From the NCBI RefSeq assembly GCF_021134715.1, contig NC_060024.1:4588001-4652000 (forward strand): a stretch of 64,000 bases of DNA, given 5' to 3'. A model generated the notes under the pieces. The model was not told the DNA's origin and searched no databases. It was given only the letters and a program-made list of their open reading frames with translations. The position numbers and the translations under genes were made by a program. Below are positions 1-12,225 of the stretch, in pieces; position 1 is the first letter of the stretch, and every line of letters begins with the position of its first letter. The DNA comes from Daphnia pulex. Its lineage: Eukaryota > Arthropoda > Branchiopoda > Diplostraca > Daphniidae.

Positions 1-3000
1 CTTTACACATGTCAGGAAGCGTCACTGTTTACGAAATAATCAAATGATGAGCATTCAAAAGTCCTGATTCACTTCCGTAACAATAAAAAAAAGGAAGATG
101 ATCTAAAAAATTTTGCTTTCTAATGTTCAAACTGAAACCTTTCGACCACTGATCTGGAACGATACTGACTACCTAAAATCGCTTTAAAACCACCACCGGC
201 ACTACAAGGATCAACTGACACGCAAGACAGTTGGTATCACCTTTCGATCCCCCGATATAAACACGCCAAATGATCTTCTAACGAATTAAAATGACAGACC
301 TTAAGGCCTTAAGATGCGACGGTAGACGCAGACGCTCTTTCCACGGAAGCTTGGAGGGTTGTTTCAAATACTAAGGCACCTAAGGGAAAAAGTAATTTGG
401 AAATATCGGAACAAAATGTAACATGGAAACTTCAAAAATTCAAATAAAAACAAGTAAAATGATCTTACACGCTGAAATTTAGGAATCTCTAAAATCTGTA
501 GACTAAAACAAATAATCCACTCTAGATTGGTTTTTGTTCAAACTTCTCTTCATTATATACTATTTACTCATGCACTGGTTAACAGTAACCGATTTACAGC
601 TCATGTACCCAAATTAAATTTTTCGAATGCCTTCCTTTTAATTTTAATTTTGAAAAATGCCTACGTAGTAATTACCACTGAATCAGTTCAACTGCCTACA
701 CGTGGACATTTAGCGGCTGATGGCTGTAGTTTTTTTTTTTCGGAAAACAAAACCAACCCAAACAAGAAACAATTAATGTAGCGTTCACATCGTACATTAA
801 TTTACATTATGTAGGCACCTAAAAATTCACAGCACCTCTAACGGGACTTTCCCTTATTCAAGACTTATAGAATCGAAGAGCTATTTTGCGACCATTAATA
901 AATTGCTTTTCTGATGGATAATTAGCACAGTATTTGTTTTAACTTGAATTGGGGCGAGGATTTCAAATATTATAATCACGATGTGCAAGAATTGTTTAGC
1001 ATAGTGAGAAGGAGAAAAACGACACATTTACAATTTAATTTACAACACTCGGTACACCGCCTAGTTGAAACAAAAAGGTATCCTTACTATCCTATGTTCT
1101 AGAGATTTGAATGACACATAAACTTAAGATTTACCTGAGCTGTGAAGTGATGGAACAAACCGCCATGAACCAGTATGCGAAAAAAAACAAGGAATAGGAA
1201 GTCCTCGTGAATACCTTCACACTCGCATGAATGTACACGAGGACAAGGACGGGGAAGGATGAGAAAAGAAGATTCATCTGTGCGGTGTAGAATTGAGTGG
1301 TGAAATCCGGTCGTAATAGATGCAGGTGAGTCAATTTACACAAACCGAATCTAGTTCCTAAATCAAATAATAATCACTGCATTAATTAAAGACAAAGTAT
1401 TTAACTATGCACACATCAAATGTTAACTTAGAATGAAAACATTGAGTAGCGGTGTCGATGCTGAACAAACCGAAACACCGGAACAAACTAAAGGAGATTC
1501 TACACAATTCTAAGATTACGTAACCGATTTCGAGAAATCATTAAACTTCTGGAAATTGTAAAAGATACATAATTAGGACCCACAACTGTCGTTTGGAGTG
1601 TAAAACTGTAAGTGACATGGTTCATGTCTGTTTTAAATGGCCAGAAATAACAACAATGATTTTTGTTTTCAGCAAATATGCTGTTTTATAAACAAAGCAT
1701 TACTTTTCAACAAATGCTTTACTTTCCACTGTTATGTCACTAAATTTGTAATTTAAAAAAGCTTGTAACTTAAACCTCCACAGATAAAAAATTTTTGCTC
1801 TTGAATTGTGTGCTCTTCTTGAGAACAAGCGACTAAATTATCAGTAACAGCAGCTAAATAGAAAATGTATCAAAACACAAGTTACGAAGAACATGAACCA
1901 ACAAATCTACAACATAAACATCAAGATTTAATTAGAAGAGAAATTTAAGTGCTTTGATAGGGTTACAAATATTTAAAGTGCCGTTAGAGGAAAAAATAGA
2001 ATTGAATCAAGTCAAAAGAAAACATGGACGTTTTGGATTGCAAACAGTAAAAGCGAATACGTACGAAGAAGGTACGTACGAACTACGTAGTGAAATGGTC
2101 CATTTCTGTAAAAAAAAATATTGAGCTCATTAAATTTGACTTTCTATTCGCATATAACTTTATTCCACTTCCACATAAAGGTTACCAGGAAATTTACATT
2201 GTCATCGAGTCTCCATTCCAGCTCATTTCAATTGGATTCACCATTCACGTAGTTCACAAATAACGACGGAAGCAGCAGCAGACGACTTTTCCATCGCCCG
2301 AGAAAAAGAGCCACCTAGCGGGGAAAAGTTCAACTCTTCTAAGCGGTGGAAGTTATGTTCGTTTGTGTGTCCAAAAAAGATCAATCAAATAAAATATCTG
2401 TTATCAAAATTAAAGAACCTAAAAACACAAACAAGAGCACTTCAAATGGAAGATAAGAATTCAAAGAATTCAAGAGGGAACAGCGGTAGCGTCGAACTTA
2501 TTTCTTTTTGCCATATTTTGCGCCTAATAATGAACCTTGTTTGTTTTGTTTTTTAAGTTTCATGCTAATTATCCTATTTTTGGTTAAAAACAATTAACTT
2601 AATTAAGACATATTTTGATTCACCATCTCAGCACATAAAGTAAATGATTTATGACAGCTTCTCACCAACGTTATACCATTACGAGTTCCCGATCAACAGA
2701 CTTAGCCGTATAGTTTAGTAATAATCCATGTAATCTTTGTCATTATTAAACTGAAGTATGCAAATGTGAAAACGTGAAGGAAATCAACTGCATTAATAAA
2801 TGTTTCGTATTGCGTCAATCTTGTTTTTTTTAAAGACTACATTTTCAAACGGAAAATGTTAAAAAAATTCCTCAGCACAATCTCCAATCGGCTAATTTTA
2901 ATGCCCCGGTCAATAAGTTGTGCGGTTGACAATTTTCAGGGCACGAAATATTAATAGTTTGCAATTTGTACTGCGACGACGAGCCAACAAACCAACCGTT

Positions 3001-3400
3001 TTGTCTCGGGGGTTGGGAACGGCTGGCCGCCCCGGAATTTTCCACAGCGGTATTTGTCGTGTGCAACCTGACACGTATGAAGTATAGTAATTAATAAGTA
3101 TTTCTTGCCTTCTTGGTCGTATCCTTTTTGTGCAAGTGATATCTGTAAAACATCTTTTCTTCCGTAGACAAGATTGCAGCGCGTTCTTGGCTAATTTTGA
3201 TTCCCCAGAGACCTAATGATGTGAAGCCAAGAAAGTATGAAGCTGTTTGTTAACACATGTCTATACTAAAATTAACAGCTAAAGAGCTATAGTTTTAATT
3301 CAACAAATCATAGTTCAAATGTCTGATAATTGTATGAAACTCAAATCAAAATGTGTAACACCCACCTCAAAGGAAAAACAAGTTATGATACGGATGGTCT
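1..3400. other. Non-coding stretch, no gene recognised
   Basis: AT-rich DNA. I saw no protein family, RNA gene or clear repeat. The only GC-richer patch (about 2,880-3,070) has a 64-codon minus-strand reading frame with no motif I recognise and no convincing splice sites. Confidence 0.6.
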
Positions 3401-3414
3401 CTCATAATGTGAAA

Positions 3415-4118
3415 GGTTTTGTTAATACTGGCCAGCCACTCAGCTACACGTCGGACATGCCGGACAGCGACAACAACATGATCGAGATGATGCGCATCGA
3501 CGGAACGCAGGTCCCGCGACGACTCACAGAAGGCCTCGAGCGCGGATAAGAGTACGAATTCCGGTTGGCAGGACGCAACACACGCAACATCACATCGGCT
3601 TCGGCCAGGAAGCCGTCCGGGTTGTAACGACGCCGGAAAGGGCCCCGTCGGGTCCATCACGTACCGTTTTCAGACGCCCGACGTGGTCGCCATCCGCTAG
3701 TGGGACGTTCCGGCCCTGGCCATGGAGTACCACGACGGACGAGTCGTGGGCTACCTGATTCAGTTCCAGAAGAAGGCGCATGGATCGACAATAGCATGAA
3801 GCGACGTAGCGCAACGTGCTGTCGGTGCTCGACGGGCAAGGCCGTCTTCATCTGGCTGGGGGAAAACATGCATGAAGCGTCTTTTTCCGAACGGAGCGGA
3901 ACGTCATCCGGGCACCCATGTCGGTCCGCGCATTGGTGACTCCAGCGTAATCAACTCGAACGATCTATATACCTGTCGCCGGCCCGCAACACCGTCATGC
4001 ACCACCCAGACGGCGGCCCCACTGCCCGTGGTCAAGCCGGACTTTTACAGCAGCGTCGTCAACGGCAAGGAGATCACGGTCCGCCGTTTGCCGCAGGTCT
4101 CGGAGGAGAACGGATCAG
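3415..4118 (+). pseudogene. Fibronectin type III receptor fragment (frazzled/DCC-like)
   Basis: This island is clearly GC-richer than its surroundings. Reading across frames gives pieces of fibronectin-III domains. 'LERG' is followed by a stop and 'EYEFRLAGRN'. A frame-shifted 'FGQEAVRVVTTPE' is followed by 'YRFQTPDVVAI', then 'DGRVVGYLIQFQKK', 'KAVF' and 'APMSVRALVTPAS'. The order and wording fit consecutive FN3 repeats of an axon-guidance receptor, and I recall the closest match as frazzled/DCC/neogenin; Dscam or another FN3 receptor is possible. At least two in-frame stops (near 3,548 and 3,626) and several frame shifts break it, and no GT-AG introns rescue it. A late piece at 4,017-4,110 ('VNGKEITVRRLPQVSEEN') is open but unplaced. 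The transposon at 4,127 begins just after it. FN3 identity is seen in the sequence; the exact parent gene is inference. Confidence 0.5.
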
Positions 4119-4126
4119 CCACTATA

Positions 4127-4827
4127 GGGGAGAGGGGGGCTAGTTGGCAGGGTCACTTTTTGTGAATTTATTTGAATTTTTTTACCACACGTTTTGCAAA
4201 TTGAATGAATGAATCAGATTCAGATTTCAATTCTCTATGAATTGATCGTATTTGTTTACAATGTTCATTTACACGAAATTGTTAAATTGAGAAAAACTGC
4301 AAAAAAAAAGTCTGCCAACTTGCCCCACCTACGGGTAAGTTGGCAGCTGAAGATTCCCCATTGCTCCAAAATTTTAGGTAGAATTTTGAAAACTTGCAAC
4401 TCAGCATCTCGTGAGAAATCTGTATGCCAACATGCCCCTCCAAATTTCTGCCAACTAACCCCACAGGGTGCTTTTCGAACAAATAAATTTATAACTAAAT
4501 AACTTTATAATGTAGAAATGTCGGGTTTCTTTTAAAAATAAGACAAACATTGATTCTTTTTTGCTTGGGTTTTCTGACACTCTTAGAGTTTTATACTATA
4601 AGAAAAATGAAAAGTGCTGAGAGGCCCAAAAAAACCTTTTTGCCGTTTTTTTTTTCTTTTTGCTATAACTCCTGTTGGGGAAGTCATATACTTTTGAAAT
4701 TTTGTATGAGCAATATGGGTGTTGTCTTTCATATTTAATGTAAAATTCTTGATTTGTTTTGTACTGTAAGGGGTCTAACTAGCAAAATGCCAACTTATCC
4801 TATCTGCCGACTAGCCCCCCTCTCCCC
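4127..4827. mobile_element. 701-bp terminal-inverted-repeat element with TA duplication
   Basis: The left end GGGGAGAGGGGGGCTAGTTG is matched in inverted orientation at the right end (…ACTAGCCCCCCTCTCCCC), about 24 bp with one mismatch. A TA dinucleotide lies outside both ends (4,125-4,126 and 4,828-4,829), as expected for a TA-targeting element such as Tc1/mariner relatives. There is no transposase, so it is non-autonomous. A diverged, reverse-complemented copy of its left half lies at 31,137-31,489. Internal AT-rich sequence repeats variants of 'ttggcag'. Confidence 0.75.
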
Positions 4828-4828
4828 T

Positions 4829-4970
4829 ATCTCAAATTTCTTCAATGCAAGGATGACATTTTTCTTGTGTGTCATAAAAGGAAAGGGCAAGATGTCTTGC
4901 AAAATACGAGAAAGAATAGAGAAAGACAACCGCCAAGTTCAAAGTCGCATAGATGTGATGTGACTATGAA
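4829..4970 (+). repeat. Direct repeat copy 1 (about 142 bp)
   Basis: The sequence starting 'tctcaaatttcttcaatgca' is repeated at 5,311-5,456 with a few substitutions and a short insertion. This copy abuts the right TA of the 701-bp element. The second copy is not interrupted there, so it may show what the target looked like. Confidence 0.75.
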
Positions 4971-5310
4971 TTTTTAGACTTGGGGCGCGCACCAAAATCA
5001 CCTCAGGCATTTGCTACGCAAAAATAAATTCTGTATTTTAACTTTTGGGAGTTGGTGCCCCCTCGCTAATTTCCATAATGGGAAAACTTTGTCACTTCTC
5101 GAATGATATAGCCAAAAATGGAATGGCTCCTATCGCTTCTTGGATTTTTGTGATGTTATGCGTCTTTCAATATTTTATGCTGGTAAGACGAATGGTTAAT
5201 GATCTTTTTTTGTCAACATTTTGATGTTCCATCCAGGTAACATCCTTGGGGCATTTCGGCATTCTTATTACCTTGCGCGATAGAGTTACGCGTGCACAGC
5301 ATGCATTATC

Positions 5311-5456
5311 TTCTATCTCAAATTTCTTCAATGCATGGATGACATTTTTCTTGTGTGTCTTAAAAGGAAAGGGGAAGATGTCTTGCAAAATATACGTAGA
5401 GTAGAGAGAGAAAGACAAACGCCAAGTTCAAAGTCTCATAGATGTGATAGACGGCT
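5311..5456 (+). repeat. Direct repeat copy 2 (about 146 bp)
   Basis: Second copy of the 4,829-4,970 repeat, separated by about 340 bp. No coding content is visible in either copy. The rest of 4,971-6,700 holds nothing recognisable beyond homopolymer runs. Confidence 0.75.
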
Positions 5457-7064
5457 CTAATTACATATATCCTTGGATTAGAATATGATGTTTCTGTTTC
5501 GACACTAATTTCAGTTCCGGCTTGTGGTCACAAACAACAGGTGCCGAGTCAAAACGAGCAGTTATACAACTAATATATTGTCTGCAATCAGAAATTCTGA
5601 AGATAAAATTTTTCAACTTAAAGACTATTCCTTCTACTGTTCCTTTAGCAGACTTTAGGGGAAAACGGGGCAATTGAGGTAGTGGGTAACTTGGCACCCA
5701 CCGTTTTCTTCCTCTTGCGACCGAGGGATTGCATTTAAAAAATTACCAGTTAAAGTCTTCAATAATGCGCATCTTTAAAAAAAAATTACTGAAATAGTCC
5801 AAGTAGTATGGGAACAAGAAATAAAATTGTTTTTCTACCCTTAATTCGTGTCGTCCATTTTGTTTTCTTCTTTTCTTTTGTGGAATTCCCTAGTTAACTT
5901 AAAATTTATAAAAAATAAGTTTCTGAAAGGAAATTCTTTCTTCTTTCAGAAACCAATTTTTATTTATTTTTATTAACAAAATTATTTACAAAATTATTGC
6001 TTGAAAACGTAATAATAACAAAAAAACATTTTCTCAGGGCAACCTGTGTGGTTGGGTGCCTGTGTTAGAGATGGGAGGGAAAATGGTTCGGAAAAGTTAG
6101 TTGATCACGCCATCGCCAGGTGTTCTTTTAGCCCGTAAGAATAACATGGGCCGTCCTAGCCCACGTACACAAGCATATTGCCCCCCGACTCGACCCGCCC
6201 TCCTTCATTTTCAAAGCGCTTTCGGTTTCAAACAAAGCAAATTGTCAGAAACTAAAAAATACGCTTTTTATAGCAAATTTTTTCCTTTTTTTTAAGCCTA
6301 GCGGGGATAAAAAATATTGAGAAAGAAAGAAGTGGGGGCTCAAAAACAAAAAAAAGCGCCAACTAGTACAACTGTTTCCTATAGCCCATCGTCATTTGGC
6401 CCATTCTCAGCAAACCTATACAGCCTGCATCAGTACATACAAAACCAGTAGCACTGCGTACACTGGTGTGGATAACAGTCGAAGTTAACTGCGGTCATTT
6501 GTCGCGCGATAGCCAAGTCATTCAGAGCTCCCCGTCATTCAACCTTTTCCGTCCAATTTTATAATACAACTATATAGTATACCTATATAATCTATACCGG
6601 CTCTTTTTCTAGCTTCTTTTTCCTCTTCAGATTGACTCTGTGATAAAGATGACCAAAGCAGGGCTAATACTGTCTTGCTTATCTCATTAAACGAGTAGAT
6701 ATCGCTACTCGCTCGTCAACCTTATCGTGGTCGTTGAAGCATCGCTTTCCCTTTTTCTACTCTACACCAGCACGATGAGTTACTTCTACACAATTGCTGT
6801 AAACCAATTGAAGATAACTAGCAATCCGTCACCGGAAGACCTTCAGTTCAACTTGCTAGGAATCGAATCTGCCGCAGCATTGAAATATTTGGTGGTAGGG
6901 ACAAGTGACTGCACCCAACATCAACAAGGTAATATAGGCTTACATAGGCCCATGTGCAGCAAGCCTTTCGTATAATAAAAAAGCCTTACATAAATATTTA
7001 ATATATTACTAGCTATCTAATATAATAGGCCTACGATTGAAGTTGATGCTGCTGATTTTTACAG

Positions 7065-7532
7065 ATGGCCATTTTTACGATCGATATCGATGCTCTTCAA
7101 CAAGATCACCCGTGCCTCATCGATGCTATCCGTCGTGGCTACCTCCAAAATCCAGCGCCACCTGGCACTCCGCTCAATCTCGATCACCCAGATGTCGTGG
7201 ACCCGTCAGCAATTCAGTCAAAAGTCATCCTGCCGCTGCAAAACAAGGTTATTATTTTCAAATAAGTCCTATATCATTAGCAGCCAAATATGTTACATTT
7301 AAATTTGTCAAACATTTATTTGACGACGCGAAAGCAGACGGGAGGTTTCTTCATAGAGTGCGGAGCGGCTGACGGAGAAAGCAGTTCAAACACCCTCTAC
7401 ATGGAACGATACCTCGATTGGCAAGGCGTTTTGATTGAAGCTGATCGGAAATTTTACGATCGACTCTTGACTCGGAAGAGGAAATCATACGCCCTCCACG
7501 TTTGCCTGAGTCTCAAACCCCACCCAACAACC
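7065..7532 (+). pseudogene. Star/FkbM-type methyltransferase-domain protein, two exons
   Basis: Two phase-matched exons are visible: 7,065-7,247 (61 codons, donor 'aag/gttatt') and 7,338-7,532 (65 codons, acceptor 'gcag/acggga', donor 'acc/gtaata'). The first encodes 'QDHPCLIDAIRRGYLQNP' and the second the glycine-rich motif 'GGFFIECGAADGESSSNTL', then 'WQGVLIEADRKFYDRLL'. This is the start of the SAM-binding fold of the arthropod Star/FkbM-like family, which is related to Drosophila Star, an EGF-ligand trafficking protein. The remaining half of the domain is not found in the next 2 kb, so this is a truncated copy or a gene with a distant or lost 3' end. A possible upstream exon at about 6,775-6,938 ends with a good donor, but its phase does not join properly, so I leave it out. 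Family assignment is fairly sure; function is not shown. Confidence 0.6.
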
Positions 7533-9640
7533 GTAATATATAATAACTGTAGAGTTATATACAATATTACAGCTGCTGAGGCTATAAAATATCTTTATAT
7601 AATATAGCCTATTATATAATAATATATTCATAAAATTAGAACAAGATTGTTACCCTAATCTATGACTCAAAGTTTTTCCACTTGGTTGGTCCTACTAAAA
7701 TGAATTTCAAAGATGACGAGAGGATTAGTTAGCATGATATGTAGTTGTTGTTGTTCCAGCACAACGCACATACTGATGATTGACAGTATTCTGGTCTTTT
7801 CATTTTTGATTGTTAGAGTCAGCAGATGAAAAATACGAATTTAATATTTGTACCATAGATCTGTCGTTAAATCACATATTTCCTCTTCTTAAAAATGTGA
7901 AAATTTGTTTGTTAGTTAAGTTGTGCAATTGTTTTTTTGCAAAATTGTTATCAATTTCAGAAGTGGAATAGCAAACGAATCAAAGTGCCTGTTATATATT
8001 TATATTCTGCGGTACTGAGAATATATAAGTTAATATGCATGAGATATAATACAAATTAAATGCTTATAGGATAGGTTTGTTGAAGCAGTTTATCGCGAAA
8101 GGTTAGAGGCTGTTGAGATGTTGATGTAGGATAAGATACTTTAAAATCAATTAATACTTCATCTATTTAAGATTTTTTTAAAGAAACAAACAACAAACTT
8201 CAAGAAAAATGTTTAAAAATGAATGTGATTAAAGTAAAGGCCATAAAATGGTAAGAAAATGATGAATTTAAAAAAGACATAGCCATTACTGGTGCAACTT
8301 GAGCAAAACAATGGCAAACTAAAAAATATTTCAAAGGGTGGAATAAAGCAGCAGAAACGTGGAAAGCAAATCGGCTAGTTACGACCCTCTTGTCGTAAAC
8401 CTTTGCTGTCTAATATATGTAATAAAAATCTGTTTGGTGTCAAGTCTGATGATTAATTCGTCTTTGGTTATCTTACCCATCTCATTTAAAGTTCCCTTAC
8501 TGTATTCATTAAATATTTTTGACTGCCGAATAGTCTTTATACTCTTTTCGTGAAACTTTTCTTGGAGAAGGAATTGAAATGGGGAAAGCATGCGATTTAA
8601 CTTAGTTAGGGAAAAGTGAAATTCTCAGTTTGTGAGAGGGCTATTCTAGTTTACTTTAGAACTCCAAAACTGTATGCCGGAGTGTGTGTGCTTTAAAAAA
8701 CCGTTATAGATAATTTTGATACAAGGAAAACTTGTCATCGGCCGTAATGGTAACTGTGTTAATGTTTAGCGCAAAATATCAGTTAGCATTGCCGCGTTAT
8801 TCACATTTATTGCCGAAAAGAAGTCGAAGAAAGGTCAATATAGGAGATCAATCTAGCGGTAAAAAATCTCATTTATTTAGGGGTAGAAGAATATTCATGG
8901 GACCTTGAACCTTCCATAAATGTCTGCTTGGCCACAACTTCAATTTGAATTCAATCGCATTTAACTTTCCCTAATACATAGAAGAGGTGAAGGCTATGCG
9001 TCACATAGGCCTACAGCTATTAGCCAAGCTGACGGAGTAGATAGTCATAGCCTTCTGTGTTTCCAGTCATTTATCGCTCTGAGGGAAAAAATTGAAACTC
9101 GTAGGGGAAATCTAAGGGTACAAAAAAAAAATTCCGCGCGAAACTCCTTAAGAACTATCTTGCGCGGGTTAAAACACCAAAATTTTAAGGGGTAGATTCA
9201 ATACTTGACGGGGGTCTCTATAAGGATCTGCAACTAGGCAATTAAACTGTTATTGTCGGTCGTAACAACAACACTAACGCCACTTACAATGGCTTTATTG
9301 AAATTTAAAGAAGAATATTATCATTTATGTTGTTGATTACGAATAACATTCAAATAAGATTACCAGAGTTTTTACAACTCTGCAATCAGCAACGAAATTT
9401 AGATTGGAATTCTTATTTCTTTTCCCAATAAAAATAAATAGCGTCAGTAACTCCAGTGACACGCAAGACATCCGTTCTGAAATTTAAAGGAAAATATGTT
9501 AAATAATAATTGACCAAAAATGATAGCAAAATACTAAACACCGAAGTCTCTCAAATCTGAGTAAAAATTCAGTGGTTTTGACATCCTTTGCTTATATTGA
9601 ATGTTTATACACGATATAATAGGAAAGGTACACTCTCGGC
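7533..9640. other. AT-rich intergenic stretch, no gene recognised
   Basis: No coding signature, RNA gene or obvious transposon end was seen. Short 'tatataata' runs occur between 7,540 and 8,050. Confidence 0.55.
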
Positions 9641-9879
9641 TATCCCCAAGACCGGCGGGTGTTTAGTAAAGGGTCCCAAAATTCCCCGCCAGGTTCTCTA
9701 GGTTAGGAGGCCCCTCGCCTCTCGGGGGTATAGCAAAAATAGGGGTTTTTCGTTCGTAAACTATAAAATTACGAATCAATGGATTCAGAAATTGGTTTCA
9801 TTTAAGCTTTATTGAATTCCCTATCCATTAAAACCTAATTCATCTAGATTAGACAATTTAATATATGTTAAATTCCTGA

Positions 9880-10038
9880 TTGAAATTCGCATTTTTTGGA
9901 AAATTGCGCCAAAAAAATTTTAAAATATTAAAAATGAATTTAAAAATTCATTAAAATAGAATAAACAAAAATCAACAATAAAAAATACATTTGATTTGAT
10001 TTTTTTGGCGCAATTTTCCAAAAAATGCGAATTTCAAT
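9880..10038. repeat. 159-bp hairpin inside the inverted-repeat element
   Basis: Arms of about 40 bp at 9,880-9,919 and 9,999-10,038 are near-perfect inverted copies ('ttgaaattcgcattttttgg' on the left), with an AT-rich loop of about 80 bp. It looks like a small fold-back insertion nested at the inner edge of the left terminal repeat. Confidence 0.7.
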
Positions 10039-10779
10039 CACGAATTACCAATTTCGGCCGCTTTTAACACGGCATCTTATGGCGCTACGCGTCTTTAGTT
10101 TTTATTTTTTTTATTAGCAACCTTGTTGCTGTAATCATAAGATTTTTTTTTTTTTTTTTTTGGGGGGAGGGGGGTTTTGAATCAAAACTGGGAACAAGAA
10201 GAAAAATACGCCACCCCTTTATGTCCATTTCCCTACCCCCTGGAACTTGCGCCAACTGTACCAATTTCGCCGAGCGAAAGTTGGGGCAGTTGCCGTGCTT
10301 TTCTTATGGCGCTGCTCAAAATAGGGCCCTGTTTTTTTTAAATCTCAAAAAATAGCCGCTAGACTTAAGCTTGACGTTTAAGGGATATTTAATTTTACGT
10401 TCAATTTACGCTTACGCCAGGCAATTTTTGCTTATTGACGCGCTAAATAAAAAATACATAAGTGTGATTATCCCGTTTATCCGTTGCTGGCGCTGACGTC
10501 TATGAGAATGTTAATTCTCCCTCCGCTAGATGTCAGCACAACTTGACAAAATAGCATGAAAAATAGCGCCGGAAAATAGCTAGGTGCTGAAGACACGAGA
10601 AGAGACTGCGCCCGCTGAAACCAACGGAAGTGTCCAGCCTTTTTTCAGTAGAGCCACAGACATTCTTCAGGCTAAACGTAGTAGAACTAAAGCTGATCTT
10701 TTCCAAATACTAATGATCATTAAAAGAAATGCATGCATTGATTGAAAAATTTATTGATTCAATTGCAAAAATAAATAGC

Positions 10780-10945
10780 AAGCATTATCTTATCTTATCT
10801 TTATCTTATCTTTAAAAAAAACAGATAAAGATAATGTGCAAACTTATCTTTATCTTATCTGAAATTTATCTTATCTTTATCTTTTTTTTTGGGGGGGGGG
10901 GAATATCTTATCTGAGCGGTAGCAAAACAGGTGCTATCTTATAAG
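10780..10945. repeat. TTATC/GATAA repeat array with G-tract
   Basis: Irregular tandem copies of 'cttatctttat' on both strands are interrupted by a T10-G11 tract at 10,882-10,902. A similar T22-G tract lies at 10,141-10,177. This is low-complexity sequence with no gene. Confidence 0.75.
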
Positions 10946-11339
10946 ATAACGAAAAATCGAAAGACACGTTACACTTATTACAATATACTTCTGTGTGTTG
11001 AAAAAAGCAAACAGGCAATGTTGCGAAAAGCGCATAGGCAATGTTGCGAAGGTGGAAATTTTAAAAGAATTCGAATTGCAATCACGAATTTAACATATAA
11101 AATATTGACTAATCTACATGAATTTAGGATAGGGAATCAAATTAAGCTTAAATTAAATCAATTTTTGGACACATTGATTAGTAATTTTATCGATTACGAA
11201 CGAAAAACCCCTATTCTTATTATACCTCTGATAGGTGATCGGCCTGATAACCTAGCGAACCTGGCGAGGAATCTTGGGACCCTTTGCTATCCTTACTACT
11301 TTTACCTTTTACCGCCGGTCTTTCTTTTTTAAATAAACA

Positions 11340-12225
11340 TTTTAGAATTTTTTCCTTAACATTAATAACATGAACTTTGTAAAACAAACAATTCTACACC
11401 CAATATAAAATTTTTAAAGTTAAAAAGATATACATTAAATTGAATTGGGCTTTTTGAAAAAAAATCTAATTAAATGGTAATTCTTCATTCAAATTTTTTA
11501 GAATGACACTATGAAATAAAGAAACAAAGCAAAAGCACACCAAGCGGGTCTTTTAATTTTTGTCTTTTTTATTTTAGGCTGTCCCAAGGTGGGAATATAA
11601 CCATCCAATATGGCAACCTCGAACCACTCTATAGGAGGAGGTGGTAGAGGCAGGCCGTAAGGCATTGTGACAGCTTTCTCCCACCTGGGAGAGGGGAGTG
11701 GGCCGAAGAGGGGGAGTGCGGACGTGCCAGAGTAGAGGTTACATATTGCGATTGCTGTTAGCACTTTAATAGGCCTATTTTCCTTCAAAACCCCCAGATG
11801 TCATTATGTGTTGTAACTTTTTTGTTTATGCCAGCCGCTAGAGGGCGGGGGCAGGGAGACCGATACAGCAAAGTGAGGTCTCCCACTTCTTTTTGATGCG
11901 CCGAGCCGAGCGGGCTCGAACCTATCAAACGAACACGACAAAATTAATTTTCCTGTCACACCGTTGCACGCACAACCGTCACAGAGCTTTCAACATCTAT
12001 TTCCATGTCAATGAATCGAACCCAAAACAAAATGTAAACTGTCTCTGGGATAACATAATGAGAATTAGTATGAATAATGAGTCAATCAATAATCAATCAT
12101 CAATCAGTTTTCCTTCGCTGGACACAATCTTGAGCTCGTCATTGAGCAATTTACACCCAAACGTGTTTCCGAATCGTCTTCGGCATCATTTTTTTTCCAT
12201 ACTTCTCTTTCAGCATTCTCCTGAA
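11340..12225. other. Intergenic stretch, no gene recognised
   Basis: Short reading frames on both strands (such as 11,498-11,788 minus and 11,893-12,234 plus) show no family motif. I do not call them genes. Confidence 0.5.

Larger units (their letters stand above)
9650..11318. mobile_element. 1.67-kb non-autonomous element with about 240-bp terminal inverted repeats
   Basis: 9,650-9,895 and 11,072-11,318 are imperfect inverted copies. Both begin 'agaccggcgg' when read inward and share 'ccgccaggttc', 'aggggtttttcgttcgtaa' and 'tagattag.caat'. The interior (10,040-11,070) has no transposase. It contains a separate hairpin, T/G homopolymer runs and a tetranucleotide-like array. I could not define a target duplication, so the outer limits are accurate to about 10 bp. 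Confidence 0.65.

Noticed and set aside
527..781. 84-codon plus-strand open frame
   Set aside because: Low-complexity, no motif, no splice or conservation signal; typical chance frame in AT-rich DNA.
3590..3869. Overlapping minus-strand frames in the GC-rich island
   Set aside because: Antisense shadows of the FN3 pseudogene; they carry no domain of their own.
6727..6975. Possible first exon of the Star/FkbM-type gene
   Set aside because: It ends in a good donor, but joining to 7,065 breaks the frame and the start is not convincing.
10780..10945. Repeat array considered as CRISPR
   Set aside because: Units are short, irregular and without spacers, in eukaryotic DNA.
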